DNA of 64,000 bases from Oceanimonas sp. GK1 (GTDB taxonomy: Bacteria; Pseudomonadota; Gammaproteobacteria; Enterobacterales; Aeromonadaceae): the NCBI RefSeq assembly GCF_000243075.1, contig NC_016745.1:1691001-1755000 (forward strand), read 5' to 3'. Made by a program: the position numbers and the translations under genes. Under the pieces are notes generated by a model. That model had not been told where the DNA came from and did not search any database. It was given only the letters and a program-made list of their open reading frames with translations. Positions within the stretch are counted from its first letter, which is position 1, and each line of letters begins with the position of its first letter. Positions 32,777-40,785 of this stretch are shown here, one piece after another.

Positions 32777-32935
32777 ATGGATTTAATCAGAATACTTATC
32801 GCCATCCTGTTGCCGCCCCTGGGCGTGTTTTTGCAGGTGGGCCTTGGCAAGCACTTCTGGATCAATATCATTCTTACCCTGCTGGGCTACATTCCCGGCA
32901 TAGTGCACGCCGTGTGGGTGATCGCCAAAAAGTGA
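32777..32935 (+). CDS. YqaE/Pmp3-family small membrane protein (52 aa)
   Basis: 52 residues with two hydrophobic segments, starting MDLIRILIAILLPPLGVFLQ and ending with LGYIPGIVHAVWVIAKK. This is the complete UPF0057/Pmp3 pattern (PPLGVFL; LGYIPGIIHA). Family members are stress-linked proteolipids; loss of yeast Pmp3 hyperpolarises the membrane under salt stress. The ribosome site GAGGAG precedes ATG 32777. A monocistronic unit is likely. Confidence 0.9.
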   Translation: MDLIRILIAILLPPLGVFLQVGLGKHFWINIILTLLGYIPGIVHAVWVIAKK

Positions 32936-33010
32936 GGTTTGGTAAAGTTATTGCTGCCGTCTGACCGCCGCAAGTACCTGCGCCGGATTTTGCCATTCCT
33001 GCCGTTTGCC

Positions 33011-33085
33011 TCATCATTCCCACGGCCTGTTTTGTCACTCCCGTGGCCTGTTTTTGTCACTCCCGCGAAGGCGGGAGTCCAGAAC
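33011..33085 (+). repeat. Tandem set of dispersed hairpin repeats
   Basis: TCATTCCCACGGCC, TCACTCCCGTGGCC and TCACTCCCGCGAAGGCGGGA follow one another before the first DUF4112 gene. The last is the full hairpin form, the first two are half units. Confidence 0.65.
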
Positions 33086-33122
33086 AGACGCCACTGTTCT
33101 CACTTTGACCACAAGAACCTCC

Positions 33123-33476
33123 ATGCCAGCAAATGACCAAAACCACACCCAACAAACCCGCGAAAAACTCAACCGCCTGGCCTGGCTGCTGGACAGCGCC
33201 ATTCGCCTGCCCGGCGGCTTTCGCATTGGCCTGGATGGCATCATGGGGCTGGTGCCCGGGGCAGGGGACCTGGCCGGCGCCGTTTTCTCGGGCTACATAC
33301 TGCTGCAGGCGGTAAAAATGAAACTGCCCGCCAGCGTACTGGCGCGCATGGGCTTTAACATAGTGCTGGAAGTGCTGATCGGCAGCATTCCCATACTGGG
33401 CGACCTGTTCGACTTTGCCTTCAAGGCCAACCGGCGCAATATGCGGCTGATGGAGAAGTATTTCGAGTCTACCTGA
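33123..33476 (+). CDS. DUF4112 family protein, copy 1
   Basis: 117 residues with the DUF4112 core: LLDSAIRLPGGFRIGLDGI, LVPGAGDLAGAVFSGYILLQA and IPILGDLFDFAFKANRRN. Two hydrophobic stretches suggest a small membrane-associated protein. Function is unknown in the family. ATG 33123 is chosen because the following codons match copy 2 at 35548. From residue 15 to 115 the two copies differ at only 11 of 101 positions, so they are a recent duplication. It converges on the DOPA-dioxygenase-like gene, overlapping it by 8 bases. Confidence 0.85.
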   Translation: MPANDQNHTQQTREKLNRLAWLLDSAIRLPGGFRIGLDGIMGLVPGAGDLAGAVFSGYILLQAVKMKLPASVLARMGFNIVLEVLIGSIPILGDLFDFAFKANRRNMRLMEKYFEST

Positions 33477-33819
33477 ATTGGCGTAAATCCAGCGCTACCG
33501 CATCACCCAGCCAGTAGGCATGGGTGGTATGGTCGGCCAGATCATCGCCGGTATCGGCATGCACCAGCACACTCAGCTCGCCACGATGTTGATCCAGCCA
33601 GGGAATAAAGCGGTCAAAGTCGTCATGAGTGAACTTCACCTGACAGCTCCACAGGGTATGCGGCCCTACCGGCTTTTGATGAATGCGCCCCACTTCCAGT
33701 GAAAACTCATCGGCAATGCGCTGGCACAGTGCAGTGGCAAAGGCTAGGGTGTTGGCATCGAAATAAATGTGGGCATGGTAGGCGTTGTGGATATTGATTG
33801 GGCGTTTGGGATGGGGCAT
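33469..33819 (-). CDS. DOPA 4,5-dioxygenase family protein
   Basis: 116 residues. The His-rich motifs YHAHIYFD, HQKPVGPHTLW, LVHADTGDD and HTTHAYWLG are those of the small DOPA-4,5-dioxygenase family, extradiol enzymes that use Fe(II) bound by histidines to open catechol-like rings. ATG 33819 follows AGGAG. The natural substrate of bacterial members is generally unknown. The gene lies between the two DUF4112 copies. Confidence 0.85.
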   Translation of the reverse strand: MPHPKRPINIHNAYHAHIYFDANTLAFATALCQRIADEFSLEVGRIHQKPVGPHTLWSCQVKFTHDDFDRFIPWLDQHRGELSVLVHADTGDDLADHTTHAYWLGDAVALDLRQFR

Positions 33820-34027
33820 GAGAGAACTCCTTGACTGGGATATGGGCAACAAGCCTTAGGCTCACCGTCTATGCCAAAGAAAAGTGCCCGGTGCATAAAA
33901 AAAATTGCCTTAATCTGTCTTTGCATGAAAAATGTTGGCTACGTAATAAAAATTTTCAGCAGCCCCTCACTTTCATGTGCATCATGGCCATGATGCGGAC
34001 GATGAGGGGCAGCAGGGGAGATGTACT

Positions 34028-35521
34028 TTGACCTTTGTTGGTTACGCCCACCTTATTCGCTCCTTACCCATTCATGCCATGGAGCCGGTCACAACGGCAG
34101 AGGTGCGCACGGTCACGCGCAAAGAGGTGATAGGCACCACTCTGGCCATTCCTGCCAGGCTGGCACCGGAGCCTGATGATATTCTCGGTCACGTACTGTT
34201 TGCGCTCAAAAACGAGGGCGTTAACCTTCAGGTGTTGTCCCAGGTATTACCCCTTGTTCCCGAGCCCGAACTGGCTGCCGCCGTTGCCGCCTCACCCAAT
34301 AGTCAGTATCTGCGCAAGGCCTGTTACCTGTGGGAGCACTACACCGGGCAGACGATCTCATCGGCTCAGGAAAACAGCAGACAGAACTATGTACCGCTGT
34401 TTGATCCCGGCCAGTACATTACCGCCAAGGCGGGTACTCGCAATGCCCGCTGGCGGATCACCTTCAACGGCTTTGGCAGTCTGAATTACTGCATCAGTGT
34501 GCGAAAAAACCCCGAGCTGGAAGCTTTGCTGGCCAAAAACCTGTTGCGCCAGGTCAGTGAATTTACCGAGTCGCTGCCCAAAGACATTCTCAACCGCACC
34601 CTGGCCTGGGCCTACCTGCACGAAACCCGGGACTCCTACGCCATTGAGAAAGAGCTGCCTTCCGAAGACAAGGCCACCCGCTTTGTTAATCTGCTTAAAC
34701 AGGCCCACACCCCCCGGGAGCTGGACGAGGATTATCTGGTAGAGCTGCAAAATGCGGTGATCAGTAATGTGTTTGCCCTGGCGGCGTCGTTCCGCATTGA
34801 GCAAAACTACCTGAGCAATGGCCTGCGCGGTGCCTTGGGGGTGACCTATCTGCCGCCGGATCCACAGCTTGGCAGGGAGCTGATGGAAGAGCTGATGACC
34901 CTGGCCAACCATCCGCCTGAGGGAACCGATCCGCTGGTGCTGGCCAGCCTGGTGTCGTTTGCCTTTGTGTTTATTCATCCCTTTATGGATGGCAACGGAC
35001 GCTTGTCCCGCTTTTTGTTTCATCAGGTACTGTGCCAGCAAGGGGCGTTGCAAAATGGCCTGGTGCTGCCGGTCTCCATTGTGCTTCGCCAGAACGAAGG
35101 GGAATACCTGTCTGTGTTACAGGAGTTCTCGGAAAAAGCCCGCCGTTTCTGGGATGTGACCTTTGTGGACGAGGCCCAGTATCTGTTTGACTTCAAGGGC
35201 CACGAGGCGATTTACCGCTTCTGGGATGGCACCCGCTGCGTGGAGTTTATGGCCAGGGCCGCCGAGCAGGCTATTGAGCAGCACTTGAAAGATGAAACCA
35301 TTTTTCTGCACCGGTACGATCAAATCTACCGTCTGATAGACAGAGAGTTTGACGTAATGAACAGTGATCTCTCCCGGCTGGTGATGTTTTGCCTGGATCA
35401 GCATGGCCGCATATCAAGCAACCGGCGCAAACAATATCAGTACCGGGTGCCGGAAGAAGTATTTGATGCTCTGGAGCGGGCCTACCGTCAGGTGGTGGCC
35501 GAAGACGCACCGCCGGAGTGA
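34028..35521 (+). CDS. Fic-domain protein (probable AMP-transferase), TTG start
   Basis: About 497 residues. The Fic core is complete: HPFMDGNGRLSRFLFH (HPFxxGNGR), which binds nucleotide and transfers AMP to target side chains. SYAIEKE, near residues 205-211, resembles the inhibitory (S/T)xxxE(G/N) helix, with Lys at the last place, so self-inhibition of the class II type is possible. A winged-helix-like C terminus (DLSRLVMFCLDQHGRISSNRRKQY) follows. TTG 34028 is preferred because AGGGGAG lies 7 bases upstream; ATG 34079 is the alternative. No separate antitoxin gene is next to it. Confidence 0.85.
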   Translation: MTFVGYAHLIRSLPIHAMEPVTTAEVRTVTRKEVIGTTLAIPARLAPEPDDILGHVLFALKNEGVNLQVLSQVLPLVPEPELAAAVAASPNSQYLRKACYLWEHYTGQTISSAQENSRQNYVPLFDPGQYITAKAGTRNARWRITFNGFGSLNYCISVRKNPELEALLAKNLLRQVSEFTESLPKDILNRTLAWAYLHETRDSYAIEKELPSEDKATRFVNLLKQAHTPRELDEDYLVELQNAVISNVFALAASFRIEQNYLSNGLRGALGVTYLPPDPQLGRELMEELMTLANHPPEGTDPLVLASLVSFAFVFIHPFMDGNGRLSRFLFHQVLCQQGALQNGLVLPVSIVLRQNEGEYLSVLQEFSEKARRFWDVTFVDEAQYLFDFKGHEAIYRFWDGTRCVEFMARAAEQAIEQHLKDETIFLHRYDQIYRLIDREFDVMNSDLSRLVMFCLDQHGRISSNRRKQYQYRVPEEVFDALERAYRQVVAEDAPPE

Positions 35522-35547
35522 AGATACCCCCGACTACAAGGACTGCC

Positions 35548-35907
35548 ATGCCCACCCGTAACTCAAGCCACAGTCAGGAAATCCGCGCCAAACTAAACCG
35601 CCTGGCCTGGCTGCTGGACAGCGCCATACGTCTGCCCGGTGGCTTTCGCATTGGCCTGGATGGCATTATCGGACTGGTGCCCGGGGTAGGGGATCTGGCC
35701 GGCGCTGCACTCTCAAGCTACATACTGCTGCAGGCCGCCCGTATGAAGCTGCCGGTCACCCTGCTGGCGCGCATGGGGTTCAATATTTTGCTGGAAGTGC
35801 TGATCGGCAGCATTCCCATACTGGGCGATCTGTTCGACTTTGCCTTCAAGGCCAACCGGCGCAATATGCGGCTGATGGAGAAGTATTTTGAGCGGGTGGG
35901 GCAATAG
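35548..35907 (+). CDS. DUF4112 family protein, copy 2
   Basis: 119 residues, near-identical to copy 1 at 33123 over the core (about 89 percent by my count) but with a different first 14 residues and last few residues. ATG 35548 follows AAGGA, 27 bases after the Fic gene stop, so it may be co-transcribed with Fic. A terminator follows. Function is unknown. A third, decayed copy lies at 37355. Confidence 0.85.
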   Translation: MPTRNSSHSQEIRAKLNRLAWLLDSAIRLPGGFRIGLDGIIGLVPGVGDLAGAALSSYILLQAARMKLPVTLLARMGFNILLEVLIGSIPILGDLFDFAFKANRRNMRLMEKYFERVGQ

Positions 35908-35917
35908 CGGAGAGTAA

Positions 35918-35944
35918 AAACACCGGCGAAGGCCGGCGTTTTTA
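35918..35944 (+). terminator. Terminator after DUF4112 copy 2
   Basis: Stem ACACCGGC / GCCGGCGT with one mismatch, loop of GAAG, then TTTTT. Confidence 0.75.
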
Positions 35945-35996
35945 CTGAGTGATACAGGGTATGATGCGTCATCACATCATGGATGAACCGGCTGTT

Positions 35997-36443
35997 TTAA
36001 AACCCGTAATCTTTCAAGTGCAGACCAAAGAACGGGATGAGTATTTCTTCTTCAAACATATTCAGTTCAGACTCGGGAACCTTGATAAAGGTCGAGTTAT
36101 CATTCGGAGACCACCATTTTTTCTCTCCGGAATAGTTGTCCTTTGTCTTAGCGCGAGCAATCACGCGGAACGGTCTGTCAGACCAGCCTTCTCCCATGTT
36201 AGAAAAGAAGTTTGCCGGTCCGGTAAACTGTCCAAGAATGTACACGCCTTTATTGCCATGGGTCAGGTAGAAGTAGTCGCCTATATCGGCATTTTTGAAG
36301 GCTTGACCTTGTGTGATGCTTGACTGCCCTTTGGCCGGTGTGTCTTTGTGGACGTAAACCAGACGATCTTCAATGGATTGAAGAATGTCTTCGAATGAAA
36401 AGTAGTCAGCACCTTGAGAGAGTTTCCAAAACACGGGTTTCAT
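35997..36443 (-). CDS. Hypothetical protein, possibly EVE/PUA-like domain
   Basis: 148 residues, soluble. The block GDYFYLTHGNKGVYILGQFTGPA ... RPFRVIARA ... KKWWSPNDNSTFIKVP is reminiscent of EVE/PUA-like folds that bind modified bases and often sit in defence loci, but I cannot assign a family firmly. Base composition is lower in GC than the flanks. It faces the Fic/DUF4112 genes and lies 210 bases from the GIY-YIG gene on the same strand. The intervening 36444-36653 stretch shows no gene. Confidence 0.65.
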   Translation of the reverse strand: MKPVFWKLSQGADYFSFEDILQSIEDRLVYVHKDTPAKGQSSITQGQAFKNADIGDYFYLTHGNKGVYILGQFTGPANFFSNMGEGWSDRPFRVIARAKTKDNYSGEKKWWSPNDNSTFIKVPESELNMFEEEILIPFFGLHLKDYGF

Positions 36444-36653
36444 TTAATTATTCCTTTAATGTGACGGTATTAAGTCGCGGATGACGTTCTTATCTATTTG
36501 AGCCCATTCTTGTCGCATGTAACCGGAAAAAGCAACGAAAAAGGCAGCGACCCTGACTTCTACTCACGCTAAGCAACCAGTACACGTTGGCAAGTCTGGT
36601 TGCTGGGCAATCGCATTTTGCTGTTTCGTATTTTTACATTGGTTTTGTCGGCA

Positions 36654-37121
36654 TTATGCGCGTGGCGCTCTTGTGGATCTTACCTTGTTGTATGGCGTTT
36701 CGAATTCACGAAGCAGATAAGCTTCCAGCGCATATGCCAGGTAGGCGTAATCCTGGCTGAAGCCCAGAGTGACGATGTTGGAGAGATCGCGCTCGGCCCA
36801 TTCTCCCTTGGGCTCATACTTGCGACGGTCCAGGGGAACACCTCTCTGTCCGTCGGCCATACGAATGTAGTTGTTTACTCGGGAGCCAATGCCATGGCCG
36901 GTATAGGTTCCACCACCGATGGAAGCCCCCACACCAATGTAGATAACCTCATGATCACCGTTCAACAGCAGGTATACGCCCTGCGTGTCTCCACCGGGCA
37001 GCCCTCCGATAAAGTTCCAGGGCTCATTCCAGCCGGGAGTTGCGGCGTCAGTGATGTTCCAGTGTTTTTCAAAAAATGTGGTTGTTAGCTGTTTGACCGA
37101 GTCGATGCTGATTTTTTTCAT
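36654..37121 (-). CDS. GIY-YIG domain protein (putative endonuclease)
   Basis: 155 residues. GVYLLLNGDHEVIYIGVG supplies the GIY (GVY) and YIG (YIG) strands about 13 residues apart. GHGIGSRVNNYIR has the conserved Arg, and ALEAYLLREFETPYNK the metal-binding Glu and the Asn. This matches a standalone GIY-YIG nuclease domain, with an N-terminal extension of about 40 residues. It may serve repair, restriction or mobility; the context is an accessory patch next to an EVE-like gene. Confidence 0.75.
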   Translation of the reverse strand: MKKISIDSVKQLTTTFFEKHWNITDAATPGWNEPWNFIGGLPGGDTQGVYLLLNGDHEVIYIGVGASIGGGTYTGHGIGSRVNNYIRMADGQRGVPLDRRKYEPKGEWAERDLSNIVTLGFSQDYAYLAYALEAYLLREFETPYNKVRSTRAPRA

Positions 37122-37354
37122 TGTGTTTCCTTAGCGAAACTTGACCTATGGTATTGAAAAATATGGGGTTAAATTCATCTTTTGCGTATCAGTTGACTGC
37201 TACCCAAAACCACTCGGGCAAAGCCGTTTTACAAGGCTTTTTCAGAGAAGATCTTTTTGGTCAGACCAGTAGGTTGGACTTCAGCGACACAGTGCCGGGC
37301 TGAGCCATATCTTCATCATTGCTTTTCGGCTCTTACCGCGGGTTAACTTGCACT

Positions 37355-37426
37355 GGGGATCTGGTTGGCGCCGGGCTCGCATACTACACATTGGTGCAGG
37401 CCGAGTGCATAAAGTTACATTTGTAG
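37355..37426 (+). pseudogene. Decayed fragment of a third DUF4112 gene
   Basis: In frame this reads GDLVGAGLAYYTLVQAECIK and then a stop, aligning with GDLAGAALSSYILLQAARMK of copy 2. By hand, about 45 of 63 bases match copy 2. Surrounding bases are not alignable by eye. The rest of the 379-base gap 37122-37501 shows no gene or strong signal. Confidence 0.6.
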
Positions 37427-37501
37427 TTGCTAAGCTACTTATTTTTATATATTAATTTAAATTTTCCATCTTTATTTATTGTGATATTCTTTGTTGTTCT
37501 T

Positions 37502-37843
37502 TTAAGAGGTTTTTTCAATCATGCTGATGATTGAGTATTCATCTCTATATGTCTCTTTTATATCTTCTATAACATCTTCTAAAGTTTTACTATTCATTTC
37601 CTCGTCCCTTGTTGATGCAATCTTTCTTTCAATTATTACATTGTCTGGGTTTAATTTAAAAACTTCCTTCTCAATTTTTTCCACAAACCCTGTCAAAATG
37701 AAAATCATACCAATCTTGTGGCTTCCGAGGGGCGTGGTTATTAAGAAAACAAGAGCTGATTTTCTGCAGGGATCAAAATCTTCACCTTCAATTTCAAACT
37801 CAATTTTGAATGATTCAGGGCCGCAATTAAGTATGTTATGCAT
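37502..37843 (-). CDS. Hypothetical protein, probably 5'-truncated by the adjacent IS
   Basis: 113 residues from ATG 37843, AT-rich and acidic, ending SIISMIEKTS. No ribosome site precedes this ATG. The same frame stays open and coding-like for about 30 more codons upstream (QLFKLIQKFDIYDTIYISHE), up to a TAG at the edge of the IS630 element. This suggests the true start was lost on insertion. It may be the C-terminal piece of the gene on the other side of the IS (39085-40221), which runs the same way. No family recognised. Confidence 0.5.
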   Translation of the reverse strand: MHNILNCGPESFKIEFEIEGEDFDPCRKSALVFLITTPLGSHKIGMIFILTGFVEKIEKEVFKLNPDNVIIERKIASTRDEEMNSKTLEDVIEDIKETYRDEYSIISMIEKTS

Positions 37844-37945
37844 TTGGATTATTTTTAAACCATACTGAGATATTTCCTCGTGTGAAATATATATGGTGTC
37901 ATAAATGTCAAATTTTTGGATTAGTTTAAATAACTGATCCTAATA

Positions 37946-39072
37946 GTGCTACATTTTGGCGATTCCATAACCACTGCCGGGAAAGGGTGAAACCGTGTCC
38001 ATAAAGTGCCTGACTCGTTTCAGTAGTGACACCATGCTGTGGCACTGGTGATTACGGGTCACCGTTTCATGCAGCTTGTGCCACAGCAGCTCTATCTTGT
38101 TTATCCAGGGTGAGTAAACCGGCTGGAAGATAAGGATGAACTTGGGGTTGTCTGCCAGCCAGCTTTGAACCAGCCGACTCTTGTGGATCACGTAGTTATC
38201 CAGGATCAGCGTGATGTTCCGGGCTCGTCGGTAGCGCCGCCGTAGCGTTTCTAGCAGCGAAATGAACAGGACCGAGTTCTTCTTATAGCCTGCAACGTAC
38301 GTCACCTGACCCGTTGTCGCATGCAGGGCTCCGGCCAGGTAGTGCTTTTCATTGATACCCGGTGTCACGACTTTCTTTTGCTGGCCTCGACGCGTCCAGT
38401 CCGCTCCCAGCTTGGGGTTAAGATCGATATCAACCTCGTCGGCGTAAAGCACAGGATTATCCTGGCAGCAGTCGGCAAGTGCCTGTTTTACTTGCTCAAC
38501 CTTGACGTCATAGTCCGGGTCCCTGATGCGCAAGGTAGGTACAACACGACGCCAGACAATGCCTTCACGCGGCAGCCAGCGGCGAAGCGTGGAGGCTGCC
38601 ATGTTGAGGCTCAACAAGCGATTGACCTCGATGGCAAATAACTCAGTAGACCAGCGGCTGCGCTGGTAACCCAGGTCTTGCGGTGAAAACTGAATCAGCA
38701 CCTGAAGCACTCGAATAATATGTCGAATCGGCAAAGAAGGTGGTCGCCCCGGTCGCTGCGAACGTAACGCCTCAAGTCCGCCTTCGTGATACCAGTTGAG
38801 CCAACGACCCAGTGTTGAACGGGCGGCACCGGTCAGCTGGTGAATTTTCTTGAGCGTGCAGCCTTCGTAACGCAGCAGAATGGCCATGACTCGACGGGCA
38901 TGCTGCTTGTCGCGCGTGGTCTGAATAATCTTGTGCATTCGGCGTCGCTCTGAGCGAGGCAGGGATGGTAAGATCGGCATGAACTCAGTCCTTTGGGTGT
39001 CGTTTTTGGTTTTGTTTGGCGACTGATCAGATCGCACAAACTGGACTGAGTTCCCTTCCTTCAGTGATCTAC
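37946..39072 (-). mobile_element. IS630-family insertion sequence (approximate ends)
   Basis: A single transposase fills about 1.1 kb, with its stop codon at the very left end. Flanking TA dinucleotides (37944-37945 and 39073-39074) would suit the TA target of IS630/Tc1-type elements. Terminal similarity is weak (inward GTGCTACA on the left, GTAGATCA on the right), so the ends are a best guess. It sits in AT-rich DNA between two gene pieces of the same orientation. Confidence 0.7.
37949..38980 (-). CDS. IS630-family transposase
   Basis: 343 residues: N-terminal helix-turn-helix pair (LKKIHQLTGAARSTLGRWLNWYHEGGL; RPGRPPSLP linker), then a DDE domain with VLYADEVDIDL (first Asp/Glu region), NITLILDNYVIHKS (second Asp) and YSPWINKIELLWHKLH (final Glu). 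The catalytic segments look intact, so the element may be active. ATG 38980 follows AAGGA; an open extension to 39037 lacks a ribosome site. Confidence 0.92.
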   Translation of the reverse strand: MPILPSLPRSERRRMHKIIQTTRDKQHARRVMAILLRYEGCTLKKIHQLTGAARSTLGRWLNWYHEGGLEALRSQRPGRPPSLPIRHIIRVLQVLIQFSPQDLGYQRSRWSTELFAIEVNRLLSLNMAASTLRRWLPREGIVWRRVVPTLRIRDPDYDVKVEQVKQALADCCQDNPVLYADEVDIDLNPKLGADWTRRGQQKKVVTPGINEKHYLAGALHATTGQVTYVAGYKKNSVLFISLLETLRRRYRRARNITLILDNYVIHKSRLVQSWLADNPKFILIFQPVYSPWINKIELLWHKLHETVTRNHQCHSMVSLLKRVRHFMDTVSPFPGSGYGIAKM

Positions 39073-39084
39073 TATTCGGAACAG

Positions 39085-40221
39085 CTATTTAATAGCATTA
39101 TCCAGAATGATTAACTCATTACTGAAATGGAATTCATTGTTTGAGCATCCCACATGGAAATCTAATTTTGGCAATCCATCAAAAATAAATTCTGCAAATA
39201 TTTTCTCGCCCGATGAACTTAATAACTCAAGTAGCCTTAATGCATTTCTGAATTTATGTATCTCTAATTTAGAGTCTTCCTCAAATGAGAATGAATAACT
39301 AGCGGATTTAGTGAATGGGTTTAATTGAAAATCAAAAAAATCCCCCTCAACTCTTAGTTTTTTTAGTTCATCTGGAATCATTGCGTTAAGTGCTGAGTTG
39401 TATAGCTTTGCTTCAAATGACAGGCCTGTAGTCAATTTGTTTATTTTGAACCTTATTATTCCAGTTGCAGTAGGCTGTATGTCTGGCATTTCTAAGGTTC
39501 CATTTTTAGTATCTATGAATGGAAGTTTGCTTGGTATTCCAAAGCGGGTGTGAAATCCTTTTAACTTTGAAATGCTAACTTGATCTTTTATCCCAAGAGA
39601 TATATCAATTAGCGTTTTCAAATCTTCTTCACCTTCTGTCGTGAAAGTAAAATTTCCGACACCATCTTCATATCCTGTGGACTTAAGATGAGATCTTTTT
39701 GTTTCTATATACTCACTAATATCATTACCGATGTAATTTAATAGACATTTCTTTAAATTCTCCCCATTTGCTTTTTTTAGTAAGTGAGTGTCATTATAAT
39801 GAACAGTCATGGTTCTCTTGTTGAAATTATTATTTGTTTCGCTTTGCTCTAGCTGATGAAGTCTTCTTAATACTTTTGATATCAGTTCCTTGTCTACGTG
39901 TACAACAAAAACTCTTTCAGCAGAGGCTTTTCCATCAAATTCAATGAAAACAAAAAATGACGGTAACTGTGCAGTAATTAACCTTCTTAGGTTTGATAGG
40001 CTTATAGATAGCTTTCGTTTATTATGATCAGTTGCTTTCACTTGGACTTTGCACTCTAGTGCTGCTTTATGAATGTTATGAGGGGATACTTCTGTAAAGA
40101 ATGGGAATTCGACCAAGAAGTCCCAGCCAGTTCTATCTACTTGCGAGCCATTCGGTATTAAACCCGCTTCGGCGCACCAAAAAGTAAATGCGCTTTCTCC
40201 CATTAATCCTAGATCTCTCAT
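39085..40221 (-). CDS. DUF4365-like (PD-(D/E)xK nuclease-like) protein, possibly interrupted by the IS
   Basis: 378 residues and AT-rich. The first 150 residues look like DUF4365: GESAFTFWCAEAGLIPN, DRTGWDFLVEF, and ALECKVQVKAT, giving D ... E/Q-x-K residues typical of PD-(D/E)xK nucleases. The remaining 230 residues (FRNALRLLELLSSSGEKIF and so on) are unassigned. The stop lies about 10 bases from the IS edge, and an orphan coding stretch resumes beyond the IS in the same orientation, so the C terminus may be cut off. Nuclease-like proteins of this kind often sit in defence islands. Confidence 0.7.
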   Translation of the reverse strand: MRDLGLMGESAFTFWCAEAGLIPNGSQVDRTGWDFLVEFPFFTEVSPHNIHKAALECKVQVKATDHNKRKLSISLSNLRRLITAQLPSFFVFIEFDGKASAERVFVVHVDKELISKVLRRLHQLEQSETNNNFNKRTMTVHYNDTHLLKKANGENLKKCLLNYIGNDISEYIETKRSHLKSTGYEDGVGNFTFTTEGEEDLKTLIDISLGIKDQVSISKLKGFHTRFGIPSKLPFIDTKNGTLEMPDIQPTATGIIRFKINKLTTGLSFEAKLYNSALNAMIPDELKKLRVEGDFFDFQLNPFTKSASYSFSFEEDSKLEIHKFRNALRLLELLSSSGEKIFAEFIFDGLPKLDFHVGCSNNEFHFSNELIILDNAIK

Positions 40222-40610
40222 AGTGGCCTTTTTATGCTTTAATAAAGTTCACGTCTGTTCTTTTAGTTTAGAAATAAATTCAGTGGTTAGTTTTTGTTTT
40301 TTATTTGGTCTATTCTTATTTATATTTCTCAAAAATGAATATGTGGGTTTCTGCTAAATTAATTTAGAGTTACAACATTGAAAATTATGTTTTTTATACG
40401 TGTAAATGCTACCGCCCTTCACTGTTGCTGAGGCGTAAGCGCATGCCTGAATACCTTGTTGAAAGATCATATTTTGTCGTATGAGTCCGAAAAGGCAATC
40501 TGAAAGTGCGTTTTGCGAGGCGAGTGTGTGAGTTTGGTGGGTTTGTGGGCGGTTTTTGTTGATGTGTGGCAGTCGGGGCTGGATGTCCGGGGGAGTTTGG
40601 TGTCGTCTGT

Positions 40611-40696
40611 ACTGGGCTCCCGCCTTCGCGAGAATGACGGATAACCGCCGGATTTGTTGGTGTCTGCACTGGGCTCCCGCCTTCGCGGGAGCGACA
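40611..40696 (-). repeat. Two dispersed hairpin repeats
   Basis: ACTGGGCTCCCGCCTTCGCG occurs at 40611 and again at 40669, each continuing as a GAATGAC/GAGCGAC end. They are REP-like units in opposite orientation to the one at 33055. They lie in the 563-base gap 40222-40785, whose other part (40222-40560) is AT-rich and shows no gene. Confidence 0.75.
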
Positions 40697-40750
40697 AATA
40701 AGGGTGCGGGAATGACAAGCAAGGGGCGGGAACGATGAGGAAGACAGTAA

Positions 40751-40777
40751 AAAGCCGGCCACTATGGCCGGCTTTGA
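40751..40777 (-). terminator. Terminator of the DEAD-box helicase gene
   Basis: Read on the minus strand: stem AAAGCCGGCCA / TGGCCGGCTTT with a TAG loop, then TTTTT. It begins 9 bases after the stop. Confidence 0.85.
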
Positions 40778-40785
40778 TATGACGG

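Noticed and set aside
36600-37088. 162-codon plus-strand frame
   Set aside because: Antisense of the GIY-YIG gene, whose motifs are convincing.
37521-37868. 115-codon plus-strand frame
   Set aside because: Ser/Ile/Leu-rich antisense of the charged minus-strand frame, which looks more protein-like and continues upstream.
40354-40762. Overlapping minus-strand frames of 83-122 codons
   Set aside because: Their peptides are mostly translated REP-like repeats (SFSRRREPS, SREGGSPVQT), in three frames at once.
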